From Zygaena filipendulae (Eukaryota; Arthropoda; Insecta; Lepidoptera; Zygaenidae), in contig OU015650.1 of the NCBI GenBank assembly GCA_907165275.2, forward strand, positions 14,600,001 to 14,664,000: a stretch of 64,000 nucleotides of DNA, given 5' to 3'. The position numbers and the translations under genes are program-made. Shown here in pieces: positions 43,266 to 53,990 of the stretch. Positions within the stretch are counted from its first letter, which is position 1, and each line of letters opens with the position of its first letter. The notes under the pieces are model-generated. The model saw only the letters and a list, made by a program, of their open reading frames with translations. It did not search any database and was not told the origin of the DNA.

Positions 43266-43564
43266 TGCGTGACGATTTCTCCCAGCTAACTCTTACTGCA
43301 AGCCCCGTTAGGGAACTTCAAACTAAAAACCAGAGCAACGTGTTGGAAAATATGTATAGGTATGTCGTGTCAATTTGCTTTCTAACTTCGATGACCATTC
43401 CAACGTACGATGGAAAATTGTTGGGATCCAGTTAATTAGAAAAAGGGGATCTCACACTCGCGTTCGTTAACGCCAAATTGCTCAGAATTAAAAGGTTCCC
43501 GACATCTGAACAAGGGTCTGGTCCGGCTGTATAACCGCACTGGGCAAAAAAATATTACACACTA

Positions 43565-43660
43565 ACCTGTTCCCTGCGGTTTCGCCCGCGTTAATTTTGG
43601 AGTTCCTGTGAGAATTCCGGGGCAAAAAGTACCCAATGTCATAAGAAAATTTCATAAGAA
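43565..43660 (-). mobile_element. Helitron-like fragment
   Basis: CTGTTCCCTGCGGTTTCGCC and TAATTTTGGAGTTCCTGTG; truncated at the 5' side. Confidence 0.55.
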
Positions 43661-43693
43661 TGTTAAGAGGATTTTGTATATTTAATCGTATAA

Positions 43694-44109
43694 AATAGGC
43701 TATAGGACTAATTTTTTTTTAGTCCGTCTTGTAGCTTAATAAAAAAAATTGGACACGTATTTTTTCTTTTTTTACGTAATCAAAAAATAACAGAGATACA
43801 TTGAGTTGAAATTTCGCGTGACGTCACTAACTAGTGCAGTTTGTATGGCGGCTTGTAGCGGTAAGTGACGTCACGAGCCCCCACCCTGAACTTTAATGCG
43901 CTTTATCTCTGTGTATTTATTATGTGTATGTATTTATTTATTATGTGTATTTTTTTATTGTACTGTTTGTGGTGTTCAATAAAGTGTTTTTCATTTCATT
44001 TCATTTCATTATTTTCATTTATTTGAAAAATAAAAAAAATACGTGTCCAATGATTTTTAATTTTCTAAAAGACGGACTAATTAAAATTTTGATTTTCAAA
44101 AGTTGTCAA
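43694..44109 (+). mobile_element. CRE-bearing MITE, copy 5, with insertion
   Basis: TGACGTCA at 43819-43826 and 43866-43873. Left end AATAGGCTATAGGACTAA. Interrupted by a retroposon tail at about 43918-44010. Confidence 0.75.
43918..44010 (+). repeat. LINE/SINE tail inserted in MITE
   Basis: GTACTGTTTGTGGTGTTCAA, TAAAGTG and CATTT repeats interrupt the MITE between CTCTGTGTATTT and ATTTTCATTTATTTG. Confidence 0.6.
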
Positions 44110-44566
44110 TTGATTGTAGTTGACTATAGCATTTCTTTTTCTCACATTGCTGTCTGATAAGTACTTCCTTCTCTCTATACAATCGCCCTATATTTTGTCA
44201 CCCCTCTTTTTTGCTGTTCTGGGGCTTTGCATGGCTCACTCCCTATCAAATCGGGTCTTGAATTTAAACTATGGATAGTTGAAAGCAAGCTTTTGTGAGA
44301 TTTCTCCGTGTATTGGTACAGAGGTAGCATAAAAAAAAATTACTTTATTGTTTTTTAATAGAGACAAAAAAGTAAAATGTATGATGTAGCAAAAAAGTTT
44401 GATTTTATCCTTCTGAGAAAAACAATCGTGTTTATGGTTTAATTTGACCTTGAACGTTGAAAAAGTGGCTATAATCTATGATTATTTATTTTATAGCTTT
44501 GTTATACTGACCTTGCATCGCTACATCGAATGCATAATATTGTGTTTAGAGACAGTGCATTTATCT

Positions 44567-44690
44567 ATACTAATTTTACAAAGAGGTAAAAATTTGTGAG
44601 TTTGTGAGTTTGTGACGTTGTAGGGGGTAATCTCTGGATCTACTGAACCGATTTTGAAAATTATTTCACTTATTCGTAGCGGTAGGTAGC
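44567..44690 (+). mobile_element. Helitron-like fragment, type B
   Basis: CTATACTAATTTTACAAAGA, GTTGTAGGGGGTAATCTCTG and ACTGAACCGATTTTG; the 3' end is lost. Confidence 0.6.
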
Positions 44691-44773
44691 GTTAAATGAC
44701 ATCGGGGGAGAGCTCGTATGTAAATAAGTTGCATACCTAATAGTTAGTTATCGCCGGCAGCTTTACTTGCATG

Positions 44774-44816
44774 TTGTTTGAAAGTGCCCTGTATGACCAG
44801 GGGCACTTTCAAACAA
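44774..44816. repeat. Short perfect hairpin
   Basis: TTGTTTGAAAGTGCCC and GGGCACTTTCAAACAA form a 16-bp perfect stem around an 11-base loop. Not followed by a T run, so not a terminator-like structure. Confidence 0.7.
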
Positions 44817-44819
44817 GAT

Positions 44820-45565
44820 GGCCATACGCTAATTAGTAAGACATTTTGTATATTTTAAGTGAAAATATGTATATGTAAAGGCAACTGGTTAACTCCGTTT
44901 CAGTTCGCTTTTGCATAATGGGAATACACTATACAAATTAGACAGGTTTTTTTTTTCGGTTTGGTTTTTCAAAGATGTCTTGCAATATTTGTATAGATTT
45001 ACCTTTAATTATATTTTCAAGTTGGTATATCCATGTATAGATTAATCTAAAGATACATGATCATAACTTTCATATAATGCAAATGGTTCATGTCGTGGAT
45101 CGTTCCTTTTGGGGTCCATTGGTCCAAATTGAAATGAGAGTTATTATCTGTTTTCCATTCTATCGAGCGTAACACCTCTGTTGTACTGGAAAGGCCTGTC
45201 TAAAGGCGTGTTCAAATTTGGTCTCCCGGTTGACTCTGAGTCACTGCATCTCATAGGCTGAGTTGCAATTGTAACGACCGACTGACAAAAGGTTTGAATG
45301 CTGGGCTACAATCTTTTGAACGATATCCTTAAGTAAGTACTTATCTACTATCTTTAAACGAGCAATTCTTGTATATTCATTGAACATATGTATATAATCT
45401 GAATCTCGGAAACGGCTCCAACGATTTTCATGAAATTTAGTATGCAGGGGGTTTCGGGGGCGATTAATCGATCTAGCTAGGTTTCATTTTTAGAAAAGGT
45501 CGTTTTATCCGTGTTTTCAAGCAATGAAAAATGAGTGTTTGTTTTTTTAGTTAATAACAGATGAC
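44820..45565. other. Gene-free stretch
   Basis: Nothing recognised on either strand. Confidence 0.35.
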
Positions 45566-45569
45566 CTAG

Positions 45570-45760
45570 ATATTTTTATTAATGCGAAAATGAGTTTGTT
45601 TGGTTATTACCCTTTCACGCCATAACGGCTCAACCAATCATCATGACATTTTTTAACACAAGTTGTCAAGGGTACAGAAAAGGAGATAAGGCAGGTACTT
45701 TTTATCCCGGAATTCCCGCAGAAACTCCAGGAAATGACGCGGGTGAAATCGCGGGGAACA
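45570..45760 (+). mobile_element. Helitron-like element, type A
   Basis: AATGCGAAAATGAGTTTG, CAAGGGTACAGAAAAGGAGA and GCGGGTGAAATCGCGGGGAA then CAGCTG instead of CAGCTAG. Confidence 0.65.
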
Positions 45761-45815
45761 GCTGTTTTTTTTTATATTTGCTGTTTTAAGGGTTTTTTAT
45801 TGTAAATGTCGTTAT

Positions 45816-45937
45816 TATTTATTTATTTATTTATTAATTCTTTACTGCACAAAAAGATACCAATGGCGAACTTAATGCCTTGCGGCATTTTCTACCAGTT
45901 AACCATTGGCATTGATAACGAGTCAAAATAGTAGGGT
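45816..45937 (-). repeat. LINE 3' end, minus strand
   Basis: TTATTTATTTATTTATTAAT then TTTACTGCACAAAAAGATAC and TGCCTTGCGGCATTTTCTAC, a module I recognise from Jockey-like LINE 3' UTRs in Lepidoptera. TGCC(TTGC)GGCA forms a small hairpin. Confidence 0.55.
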
Positions 45938-45942
45938 GCAAT

Positions 45943-46156
45943 CCTACTAATATTATAAATGTGAAAGTGTGGATGTTTAGATGTTTGGATATTTGGATGT
46001 TTGTTACTCAATCACGCAAAAACTGCTGAACGGATTTGGATGAAATTTGGCATGCACGTTTTCAGGGGTACAGAGAAGGATATAGGGTACTTTTATCCCG
46101 GAATTCCCGCGGGAACTCCAAAATTACCGCGGGTGACACTGCGGGGCTCAGCTAGT
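45943..46156 (+). mobile_element. Helitron-like element, type A, full length
   Basis: TCCTACTAATATTATAAATG to CACTGCGGGGCTCAGCTAGT. A good reference copy with both ends. Confidence 0.8.
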
Positions 46157-46825
46157 TATTAATAAAATCAAAATTAAACTTACATTATAGCTTAAAATTA
46201 ACAGAGAGAAAACAAAAATGCAGAGAACACGCTAGTAAAATAAGTCGAACCATGAAGCACAAATAAGCTACATTGAATGAATAGCGAATTCCTGCGAGTT
46301 TATGTATGTATGTAATATGTACATTTATTCACAAAAGGTTTTCACACTTTCATTGAGACCATGCTCCGCAAAACTGCTTACGCAGTTTGACTGCAGGTAA
46401 CTCGCTTTATATAAATAGCTTATAAATTATTGAACTAGGTTATCTTAAAACAATTAATTTACGCAAGTAAATGGTTACAACGTGCTTAACAAAGTGTTGT
46501 TTTAATAATAATAAATTGTTTTAATAAACTACCCGCGTTCTCGGCGCGTTCGCTTGCGTTTTGTTTGACTCGTTGGTAAATTAATTATAGTAATTGTAAA
46601 CTCAGTTCAAACACACTATATAATGCAGTGTTATGAAGTATTATCTTATTCTGGATCTGGTGTTGTGTAATAGTGCCCATTTGGTTGTGCAACAAAAGCA
46701 GACTTCAACAGTTCGATCAACGTACGAGCTTAATAACAACAGTTAGTGCTGTGTCGCGTCGGATGGTCATAAACGGCCGTAAACGGCAGTGTTTACGTTA
46801 GATAAAATTGAAAGTATTGAACAAA

Positions 46826-47899
46826 ATGAATTGTATTAAATGCAATACGTCACTCGCGTCTAGTGACCAAATAAAATGTTCATCGTGCGAGGGAACTTTC
46901 CATTGCGGTTGTGCTGGTCTAGCTGAATCGGACTTTAAAAAGATACTTCCCATGAATTTAAAAAAGTGGAAATGCGCTAAGTGCAAGGCCATCAAAAAAA
47001 CTCCATTTGCCTCTGGCACGCCAAAGTCACCTCTATTATTGAACGAGCGCTCGGCCGAACATAGTGTCAATTTGCCCTCGATTGTGAGTATTGACACGGA
47101 GGCGTTGATGAACAACATGAACTCAAAGTTTGAGAAACTTTCTCGGGATATGTCAGATCTCAAGAGTAGCTTCAACAAAAAGCTGGACACCCTGGCCAAC
47201 AAAATTAATAACTGGTCAACCAAGTTTTCAGAGCTTGAAAATACGGTTCGGGTTATGCAAGCTGAGATAGGTACCTTATCGGCCGCGTACAGTGAGACCC
47301 GGGAAGGTTTGTCAGGCATGCAAGCCGAGGTTCCAGTATTACGCGATGAAAACCGGAGACTACAGGACAACATAGACGAACTACATTTCAGAATGTCTCA
47401 ATCAGATCAACGAGCAAGAGAAAATAATATTGAAATTCAATGTCTTCCGGAGCGTGTTAATGAAAACCTCGTGAAGTCCATTCTTGAACTGGGCAAGACT
47501 ATTTCCTGTCCTATTAACGAAACTGATCTTCTGTCATGCACCCGGGTGGCTAAGGCAAACCGGGATTCTCCTAGACCCCGGTCCGTTGTAATTAAATTGC
47601 CATCGCGTCTTATGCGTGATAAAGTTTTGGCAGCATGTTTAAAATTCAATAAGACGAATCCTTCGTCAAAACTGAAATCCTCGCACTTTGGGCTAACAGG
47701 CGATGTTACCCCGGTCTACGTCGTCGAACATTTGTCGCCTCTAAATCGCAAGCTACAAGCTGAGGCTCGCATACTGAAGAAGGAAAAGGGTTACAAACAC
47801 TTATGGACCCGCGATGGACGTGTTTTGTTGAGGAAAGATGATGAATCACCAGCTATTTGGGTTAAAAATTCTAAAGTTATAGCGTCTCTTATAGAGTAA
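46826..47899 (+). CDS. Non-LTR retrotransposon ORF1 protein with PHD finger
   Basis: 357 residues from ATG at 46826; an in-frame TTG lies 18 bases upstream, but ATG is preferred. Residues 3-53 give a C4HC3 PHD-type zinc finger: C3, C6, C18, C21, H26, C29, C50, C53, with W48 before the last pair. Residues about 92-200 are a predicted coiled coil, rich in heptad leucine and charged residues. Residues about 200-265 (NNIEIQCLPE onward) look like the RNA-binding fold of ORF1 proteins. The C-terminal 280-357 resembles the FP-like C-terminal domain annotated in insect retroelement proteins. Its role would be to bind and package the element RNA. It is followed 100 bp downstream by ORF2 and is probably translated from the same RNA. 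The domain calls beyond the zinc finger are inferred from pattern. Confidence 0.85.
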   Translation: MNCIKCNTSLASSDQIKCSSCEGTFHCGCAGLAESDFKKILPMNLKKWKCAKCKAIKKTPFASGTPKSPLLLNERSAEHSVNLPSIVSIDTEALMNNMNSKFEKLSRDMSDLKSSFNKKLDTLANKINNWSTKFSELENTVRVMQAEIGTLSAAYSETREGLSGMQAEVPVLRDENRRLQDNIDELHFRMSQSDQRARENNIEIQCLPERVNENLVKSILELGKTISCPINETDLLSCTRVAKANRDSPRPRSVVIKLPSRLMRDKVLAACLKFNKTNPSSKLKSSHFGLTGDVTPVYVVEHLSPLNRKLQAEARILKKEKGYKHLWTRDGRVLLRKDDESPAIWVKNSKVIASLIE

Positions 47900-47999
47900 T
47901 CACTGTACTTTCTGTTAGTTACTGTTGGCTGCTTTTCATTTATATTTTTTATTTTTTTTTATTTTTAATTATTATAAGTGTTTCTTTTCGTTCTGTCTA

Positions 48000-50906
48000 A
48001 TGATGTCACATTTTAGTATCTATTACCAAAACACCAGAAGCATTCGAGGGAAACTGAAAGAATTATATTTGTCTTCCTTAAATTGTAATTACGACATAAT
48101 TGTTATGACGGAAACATGGTTAAATGATAGTGTATTCGATGCTGAGATTCTTAATAACGATTATACAATTTATCGCAAAGATAGGTGCAGTGGCGGAACT
48201 TTGAAGCGGGACGGCGGTGGAATTCTTATTGCCGTTTCCAAGAAGATAACTTCTTCTTGTTTATCTGTATTTAAAAGTAATGAAGAGGTTATGTTGGTGC
48301 AGATTTCGCTTCCGATAAACAAGACCGTCAAGCAGTTCAATGTTTGTGCCGTATATATTCCTCCCCCGGTGTCGCTAGAGAAACTAGGTAATCATATTGA
48401 TAGCATTAGCGATGTCCTCTCTCAATTTAGTAACGACGAAACCTTAGTCATAGGTGATTTTAACTTGGGAAGTCTCACCTGGTGCCCCGACCAGAATCAG
48501 GGCGTTTCAACTGCTGCCAGTCTTCAAGTGTGTTCAACCGGGTTTAGCGGCCTCTTAATAGATTTTATGTCACTTCATGGGTTACAGCAATTTAATCAAA
48601 TTAAAAATAAAGATGGTAAATGTCTCGATCTTGTTTTATGTTCCAATCATTTCACAAAAACGCTCAATGCTTGTCCCTTGTCCAAAATAGACCCCTATCA
48701 CCCCCCTCTTGAAGTAGTCATGGATTTTCCCGTCATAGAGTTTTTGAAAAGTCTCGATGTTGATAGATATAATTTTTACAAAGCTGATTATGTGAATATA
48801 AATGCCGAGTTGGACAAAATTAATTGGCATGGTATTTTAGAACCCTTGAATGACGTCAATGAGATGACAACAGCATTTTATTCGCACATCGGTAGCATAG
48901 TCAACGGGCATGTTCCCATTTCAAACGTTAAATCTGGTCGCTACCCAGTTTGGTACTCAAAAAATCTTATTAAATGCATAAAAGAAAAAAACAAAATAAG
49001 AAAAAAACTGAAACGATTTAGTAACCCTATCGATGAATTAGAATTTAAGGACGCTAGAGCACGTTGTCATAATTTAATAGCAATTTGCCATTCTGATTAC
49101 TTAAAGTCTATAGAATCATCTATCGCGAATAATAATTTGAAAGCATTTTGGTCATACATAAAATCTAAACGGAAGAATACAAGTACTATGCCCAGTGAAA
49201 TGTTATTCCATGGGAAAAGACTGACATCAGCAGCTTCCATCTGCCATGCTTTTGCTAGTAATTTTGCATCAGTTTTTGCAGCCAAAGGCAATACGAACTC
49301 ACGTGTAGATGTATCAACTGCGCCTACTTATGCAAACTCGCTCACTATTGGAAACTTAACGCTTTCTCGTTACTCTATTGAAACCTCTTTGAAAAAGCTC
49401 GATACTAACAAAGGGGCTGGTCCGGATGCAATACCAGCTATATTTCTTGCTAACTGTGCTGCACAGCTGTCACACCCTTTACATGTTATATTTAATTTTT
49501 CTTTAGCTAGTGGCGTATTCCCTTCTATTTGGAAACGGGCCAATGTGATACCAATTCCAAAAGGAGGCAATGTTGCCGATGTACAGAACTATAGGCCGAT
49601 TTCATTATTGTCTGTTATGGGAAAGGTGTTCGAATCTTTGGTTAATTCAGCTCTCACACTACATGTCAAGCCACTATTAACTCCACACCAACACGGTTTT
49701 CGCAGTCGGATGTCAACTGTATCTAATCTAGTTATGCATGTTTCCAATATTTCTGAAGCCTTAAACAAAGGTGGTCAAATGGACGCAATCTACACGGACA
49801 TTAGTAAGGCGTTTGATAGAGTGGACCATAATTTGTTGATTAAAAAGCTTTGCGATGTCGGTGTATATGGTAGTTTGCTGGACTGGTTCTCAAGTTATCT
49901 GTCATCAAGATGTCAAAAGGTTGTGATTAGTGGACACTCATCTGAGAGTTTTGAAGTAACCTCAGGCGTGCCACAGGGCTCTCACCTGGGTCCCACCTTG
50001 TTTCTGGTCTTCATTAATGATGTGGCAAAGGTTATTCATCATTCAGAATTTTCGTTTTTCGCAGACGATCTTAAGATAACTAAAATTGTTAATAGCTTTT
50101 CGGACTCTCAATACCTCCAAGATGACCTAACTCGTATTTCACAATGGTCGTTAGATAACAAGCTTCCCCTGAATATTAATAAATGTAAACATATCAAATT
50201 TACGAAAAAGAACATATCCTTAGATACTACATATTTTATCGATGGCGTGCCCTTAGAGGAAGTTTCTCATATTAAAGATTTGGGAATATTGCTCGACAGT
50301 AGACTATCATATAATACTCATATTGACTATATTCTAAAAAAGTCGAATAAACTTTTGGGCTTTATTTGGCGCAGTTGCAAGAATTTTAAAGACGTATCTG
50401 CCCTGAAGGCTGCGTATTTTGCTTTGGTTCGTAGTCTGCTAGAATATTGTTCTAATACGTGGAATCCCCAATACAAGTGTAATGCAGATCGGGTTGAGCG
50501 TATACAAAAAAGATTTCTCTTTTTCCTAACTATCCACCAGAAAAAGCTTCATTCGCTGCACACATATAGGGACCGACTAAGTTTTTTTAATATGGCTAGT
50601 CTTGAGGATCGGCGTTGGGTTGCGGACCAGGTTTTACTTTACAAAATAATAAACGGTGCTATAGATTGTCCTCAGCTGCTGCAGAAAATTAACTTCACTG
50701 TTCCTCGCCAACATTCTCGCATCTGTAATTTCAAACCATTTGCTATCGAGACTTTTAGAACCAATGTTGGCTGTCATAGCATTATTCCCAGAATGTGCAA
50801 AGAGCATAATAAGTTGTTCAAGGAATGTAAAATAGATATTTTAAATATTTTTTTGAATAAGTTTAAAAAAGATTTATATGCATTTAAAGCTGGTCTAAAT
50901 ATTTGA
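48000..50906 (+). CDS. Non-LTR retrotransposon ORF2: endonuclease-reverse transcriptase
   Basis: 968 residues from ATG ATG at 48000. Open codons upstream to 47925 encode a hydrophobic run and are probably not translated. The APE-type endonuclease spans about 5-240: QNTRSIRGKL 10-19, TETWL 37-41, GDFNLG 152-157, DLVLCSN 210-216 and the final catalytic H at 234 in DPYHPP. The reverse transcriptase spans about 460-720: KGAGPDAIPA 471-480, PKGG 520-523, YRPISLLS 531-538, HGFR 565-568, DISKAFDRVDH 600-610, GVPQGSHLGP 656-665 and FADD 687-690. The C-terminal domain continues to 968. It would nick the target and reverse-transcribe the element RNA there. All key residues looked for are present and no frameshift is seen. 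It belongs to the Jockey/CR1 group; the exact clade needs a tree. Confidence 0.92.
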   Translation: MMSHFSIYYQNTRSIRGKLKELYLSSLNCNYDIIVMTETWLNDSVFDAEILNNDYTIYRKDRCSGGTLKRDGGGILIAVSKKITSSCLSVFKSNEEVMLVQISLPINKTVKQFNVCAVYIPPPVSLEKLGNHIDSISDVLSQFSNDETLVIGDFNLGSLTWCPDQNQGVSTAASLQVCSTGFSGLLIDFMSLHGLQQFNQIKNKDGKCLDLVLCSNHFTKTLNACPLSKIDPYHPPLEVVMDFPVIEFLKSLDVDRYNFYKADYVNINAELDKINWHGILEPLNDVNEMTTAFYSHIGSIVNGHVPISNVKSGRYPVWYSKNLIKCIKEKNKIRKKLKRFSNPIDELEFKDARARCHNLIAICHSDYLKSIESSIANNNLKAFWSYIKSKRKNTSTMPSEMLFHGKRLTSAASICHAFASNFASVFAAKGNTNSRVDVSTAPTYANSLTIGNLTLSRYSIETSLKKLDTNKGAGPDAIPAIFLANCAAQLSHPLHVIFNFSLASGVFPSIWKRANVIPIPKGGNVADVQNYRPISLLSVMGKVFESLVNSALTLHVKPLLTPHQHGFRSRMSTVSNLVMHVSNISEALNKGGQMDAIYTDISKAFDRVDHNLLIKKLCDVGVYGSLLDWFSSYLSSRCQKVVISGHSSESFEVTSGVPQGSHLGPTLFLVFINDVAKVIHHSEFSFFADDLKITKIVNSFSDSQYLQDDLTRISQWSLDNKLPLNINKCKHIKFTKKNISLDTTYFIDGVPLEEVSHIKDLGILLDSRLSYNTHIDYILKKSNKLLGFIWRSCKNFKDVSALKAAYFALVRSLLEYCSNTWNPQYKCNADRVERIQKRFLFFLTIHQKKLHSLHTYRDRLSFFNMASLEDRRWVADQVLLYKIINGAIDCPQLLQKINFTVPRQHSRICNFKPFAIETFRTNVGCHSIIPRMCKEHNKLFKECKIDILNIFLNKFKKDLYAFKAGLNI

Positions 50907-51261
50907 ATATTGGAGTGGTTATTGATTTGTTTTGAGTAGGTTCAACAATTAAATTAGTGACTGAGTAGAGTAGATTTAATCCCTCGATGCATCTGAATTT
51001 TTTACCTGTAACATATTTTTACTTATTTAGTATTGCTCAAATAACTTTTTTTAGTATTTTAACACTAACCATCTGAAGTCTACCTAATGTCAAATGTTAA
51101 CGTAAGCGAATCTCTTTTTTTCTCTATTAAGCAAGTGGTGTTTGCCTGTAATTGGGTAAATACTCTAACATGTTAAATACCTGTTGTATAAATTTTTACC
51201 TATTGTATAGTATTGTACCTGTTGGCAAACCTAATAAATAAAATAAAATAAAAAATAATCT

Positions 51262-51720
51262 TTTAAATTTAACAAGTGTAGGCTCACGTCTTATGTCCTC
51301 GGGTAAACTAGTAAATATGGAACTCGTTTTTTTAACATTCTATCTCCATAATAATTTTTTACCATGGGTATTTCGAATTTATCTATGGACATTGACCATT
51401 GGATTTATGTGAACACGCTCCTACTAAAAACTATCACTTACCTAAATTAGAATATTTAACCATCCCAATGTAATTTGTGATCGCAGACGACGGTCCTAAT
51501 TGATCGATGGATCCATTACATCTTGTCGAACAACCAGCTCGGCTAGCCAAAGCGACCGGATCTTATAGCGACAGATTTACTGCTTTTGATCCTAGACGAC
51601 CAATTTGGTAACGAACCGTACCCACGTGATATGAATTAAAATCATGGCATGATTTGCTACGATAATTATTAGTTTAAATATTTTAGTTTTGAGTCAATTG
51701 TTATAGGTATATGATTTTAC
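51262..51720. other. Gene-free stretch with repeat scrap
   Basis: GACGACCAATTTGGTAACGA near 51596-51616 is related in reverse to GTCGTTACCAAATCGACC at about 22419-22437, with matching flanks, so both are pieces of one repeat. Otherwise nothing is recognised. Confidence 0.4.
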
Positions 51721-51721
51721 A

Positions 51722-52021
51722 CTAGCTGTGCCCCGCGGTTTCACCCGCGTGAAACGTTTTTATATAACTACTTTTTTTTCCGACATCCGATTTGAATGAT
51801 ACAAAGCCTAAGTAGCTCCAGGCTAAGATTAATCTACCTGTGAAAACCGCATGATAATCCGTTCAGTAGATTCGGAGATTATCGCGAACAGACAGATAGA
51901 AATTAGTTTTAAAAACTTTTTCTTGTGGTTGGTTACTCTTCTTTTATCGCCCCCTGTCAATTTTTGTTAAAAATATTCAATGTACAGAATCGAGGGTTCT
52001 GATCTTTTATTATAGTATAGA
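51722..52021 (-). mobile_element. Helitron-like element, type F, full length
   Basis: CTAGCTGTGCCCCGCGGTTT with the hairpin, TCCGACATCCGATTTGAATG, and a 5' side with GATCTTTTATTATAGTATA. Confidence 0.8.
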
Positions 52022-52284
52022 TAGATTTTTCATTTCTATTTACACGGTTATTAGTTATTAGTGGTAATTTACCTAATTTCACATTATAATTAGCTGTTGA
52101 GTGTATGATCAGAAAAATGGAGTGTGATTTTTCGATACGCAATCCCAAGATTCTATATTTTTATTTATTTAATTTTTAATAGCTGTTCCCGGCGGTTTCA
52201 CCCGCGTTTATTTCGGAGATTCCGCGGAAATTCCAGGGTAAAAAGTACTACCCTATGTCCTTTTCTGTACCCCTGACAACGTAT

Positions 52285-53990
52285 TGTAGCGAATGTTGTC
52301 TCAGGCTGAGGTCTCTGTTCGCAATTCCGTAAACAAATTCAATTCAATTCGCAATTCCGTTTTCTTGCTTGTAAACATTTAAGTCAAGGAATTATAATAG
52401 GCGTAGAATGGCATACAGCACACGTGGAGTCAGGTACTGTTAATTGATGTCGTCTTCTTAGTAATAAAAAATCCCTTTATCTACTTCTTCAATAATCGTC
52501 GTAGTCCCAAAAATCCTCTTTCAAAATCCTCCCCCAAACGCCAATCCTTCTTTCCTCTGTCAAAAAAAACTTCTCCTTCTTTCAATTCCATCTGACGTCT
52601 CAAAAAAAATAATAATAATAAAAAAGGTTGATATTGCAGCAGAATGCTACAATACCCTCTTAGAACACAAAAAAAATTGTGCAAACCCTGAAGTGACAAC
52701 CCTAAATTACAGCTATTAAAGTCTTAAGTCATAATAGTTGGAGAAACCAACCTATCAGCTTAACAAAAAATAAAAATTAAAACGAAAATCCTTTTACGAA
52801 CAGCCATGAACTTATAGATTAAAAAAGGAAAAAAAAAACACAAAAGGTAGGTACCTAACGAACTATAAACTCAAAAAAGGAGTAGATAGTTAAACAATAA
52901 AGAGATAAAAAACATCTAATAGAAACTAAAATTTGCTAAGCAACATTCAATTAGAACAGAAAGACACAAATAATTAAAAATACTTAATACTATGAGCGAA
53001 AAAGAAAAAAAAAAAACAAAAACAAAAAAACAATTATAACGAATAAAAATTACATTAATAAAATTACGCAAAACCCCTTAACATTTTAATATATCTTTTA
53101 TATGGTAGGTGCCTACCTTTTGTGTTTTTTTTTTCCTTTTTTAATCTATAAGTTCATGGCTGTTCGTAAAAGGATTTTACGTTTTAATTTTTATTTTTTG
53201 TTAAGCTGATAGGTTGGTTTCTCCAACTATTATGACTTAAGACTTTAATAGCTGTAATTTAGGGTTGTCACTTCAGGGTTTGCACAATTTTTTTTGTGTT
53301 CTAAGAGGGTATTGTAGCATTCTGCTGCAATATCAACCTTTTTTATTATTATTATTTTTTTTGAGACGTCAGATGGAATTGAAAGAAGGAGAAGTTTTTT
53401 TTGACAGAGGAAAGAAGGATTGGCGTTTGGGGGAGGATTTTGAAAGAGGATTTTTGGGACTACGACGATTATTGAAGAAGTAGATAAAGGGATTTTTTAT
53501 TACTAAGAAGACGACATCAATTAACAGTACCTGACTCCACGTGTGCTGTATGCCATTCTACGCCTATTATAATTCCTTGACTTAAATGTTTACAAGCAAG
53601 AAAACGGAATTGCGAATTGAATTGAATTTGTTTACGGAATTGCGAACAGAGACCTCAGCCTGAGACAACATTCGCTACAAATTTTTTGGCGCCCGAACAG
53701 GCCCGAACAGGTTCGGGCGCCAAATTTGTAGCGAATGTTGTCTCAGGCTGAGGTCTCTGTTCGCAATTCCGTAAACAAATTCAATTCAATTCGCAATTCC
53801 GTTTTCTTGCTTGTAAACATTTAAGTCAAGGAATTATAATAGGCGTAGAATGGCATACAGCACACGTGGAGTCAGGTACTGTTAATTGATGTCGTCTTCT
53901 TAGTAATAAAAAATCCCTTTATCTACTTCTTCAATAATCGTCGTAGTCCCAAAAATCCTCTTTCAAAATCCTCCCCCAAACGCCATGAAA
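52285..53990. mobile_element. LTR retrotransposon relic, head-to-head palindrome
   Basis: Three LTR-related segments in alternating orientation: minus (52285-52858), plus (53104-53679) and truncated minus (53727-53985). The first two are inverted copies of about 575 bp differing at only a few positions I could see, separated by a unique 245-bp AT-rich loop. Plus and third segments meet around two facing primer-binding-site copies. No gag or pol is present. The same 72-residue frame appears in both arms (52481-52699 minus, 53265-53483 plus); it is repeat sequence, not a gene pair. Confidence 0.75.
53687..53701 (+). promoter_or_regulatory. Primer-binding site, tRNA-Lys(TTT) type
   Basis: TGGCGCCCGAACAGG is exactly complementary to the last 15 bases of tRNA-Lys(TTT) with CCA. 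It follows the LTR end CGCTACA after seven bases. An inverted partial copy (TTCGGGCGCCA) is at 53712-53722. Confidence 0.75.

Larger units (their letters stand above)
46520..51258 (+). mobile_element. Full-length two-ORF non-LTR retrotransposon (Jockey/CR1 type)
   Basis: A GC-richer 5' UTR (from about 46530, ACTACCCGCGTTCTCGGCGC) leads to ORF1, a 100-bp spacer and ORF2. A 3' UTR of about 330 bp ends in TAAATAAAATAAAATAAAA. Both frames are open, which suggests a recent and possibly competent copy. The 5' boundary and target duplication could not be fixed by eye. Confidence 0.8.

Noticed and set aside
46798..47373. 191-codon minus-strand frame
   Set aside because: It is the antisense shadow of the ORF1 gene.
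47925..47999. N-terminal extension of ORF2
   Set aside because: The 25 residues are an aromatic, hydrophobic run from T-rich spacer DNA; the double ATG at 48000 directly precedes the endonuclease domain.
52481..53483. Two identical 72-residue frames on opposite strands
   Set aside because: They are the same LTR sequence in the two arms of the palindrome; no motif, and the duplication is explained by the inverted LTRs.
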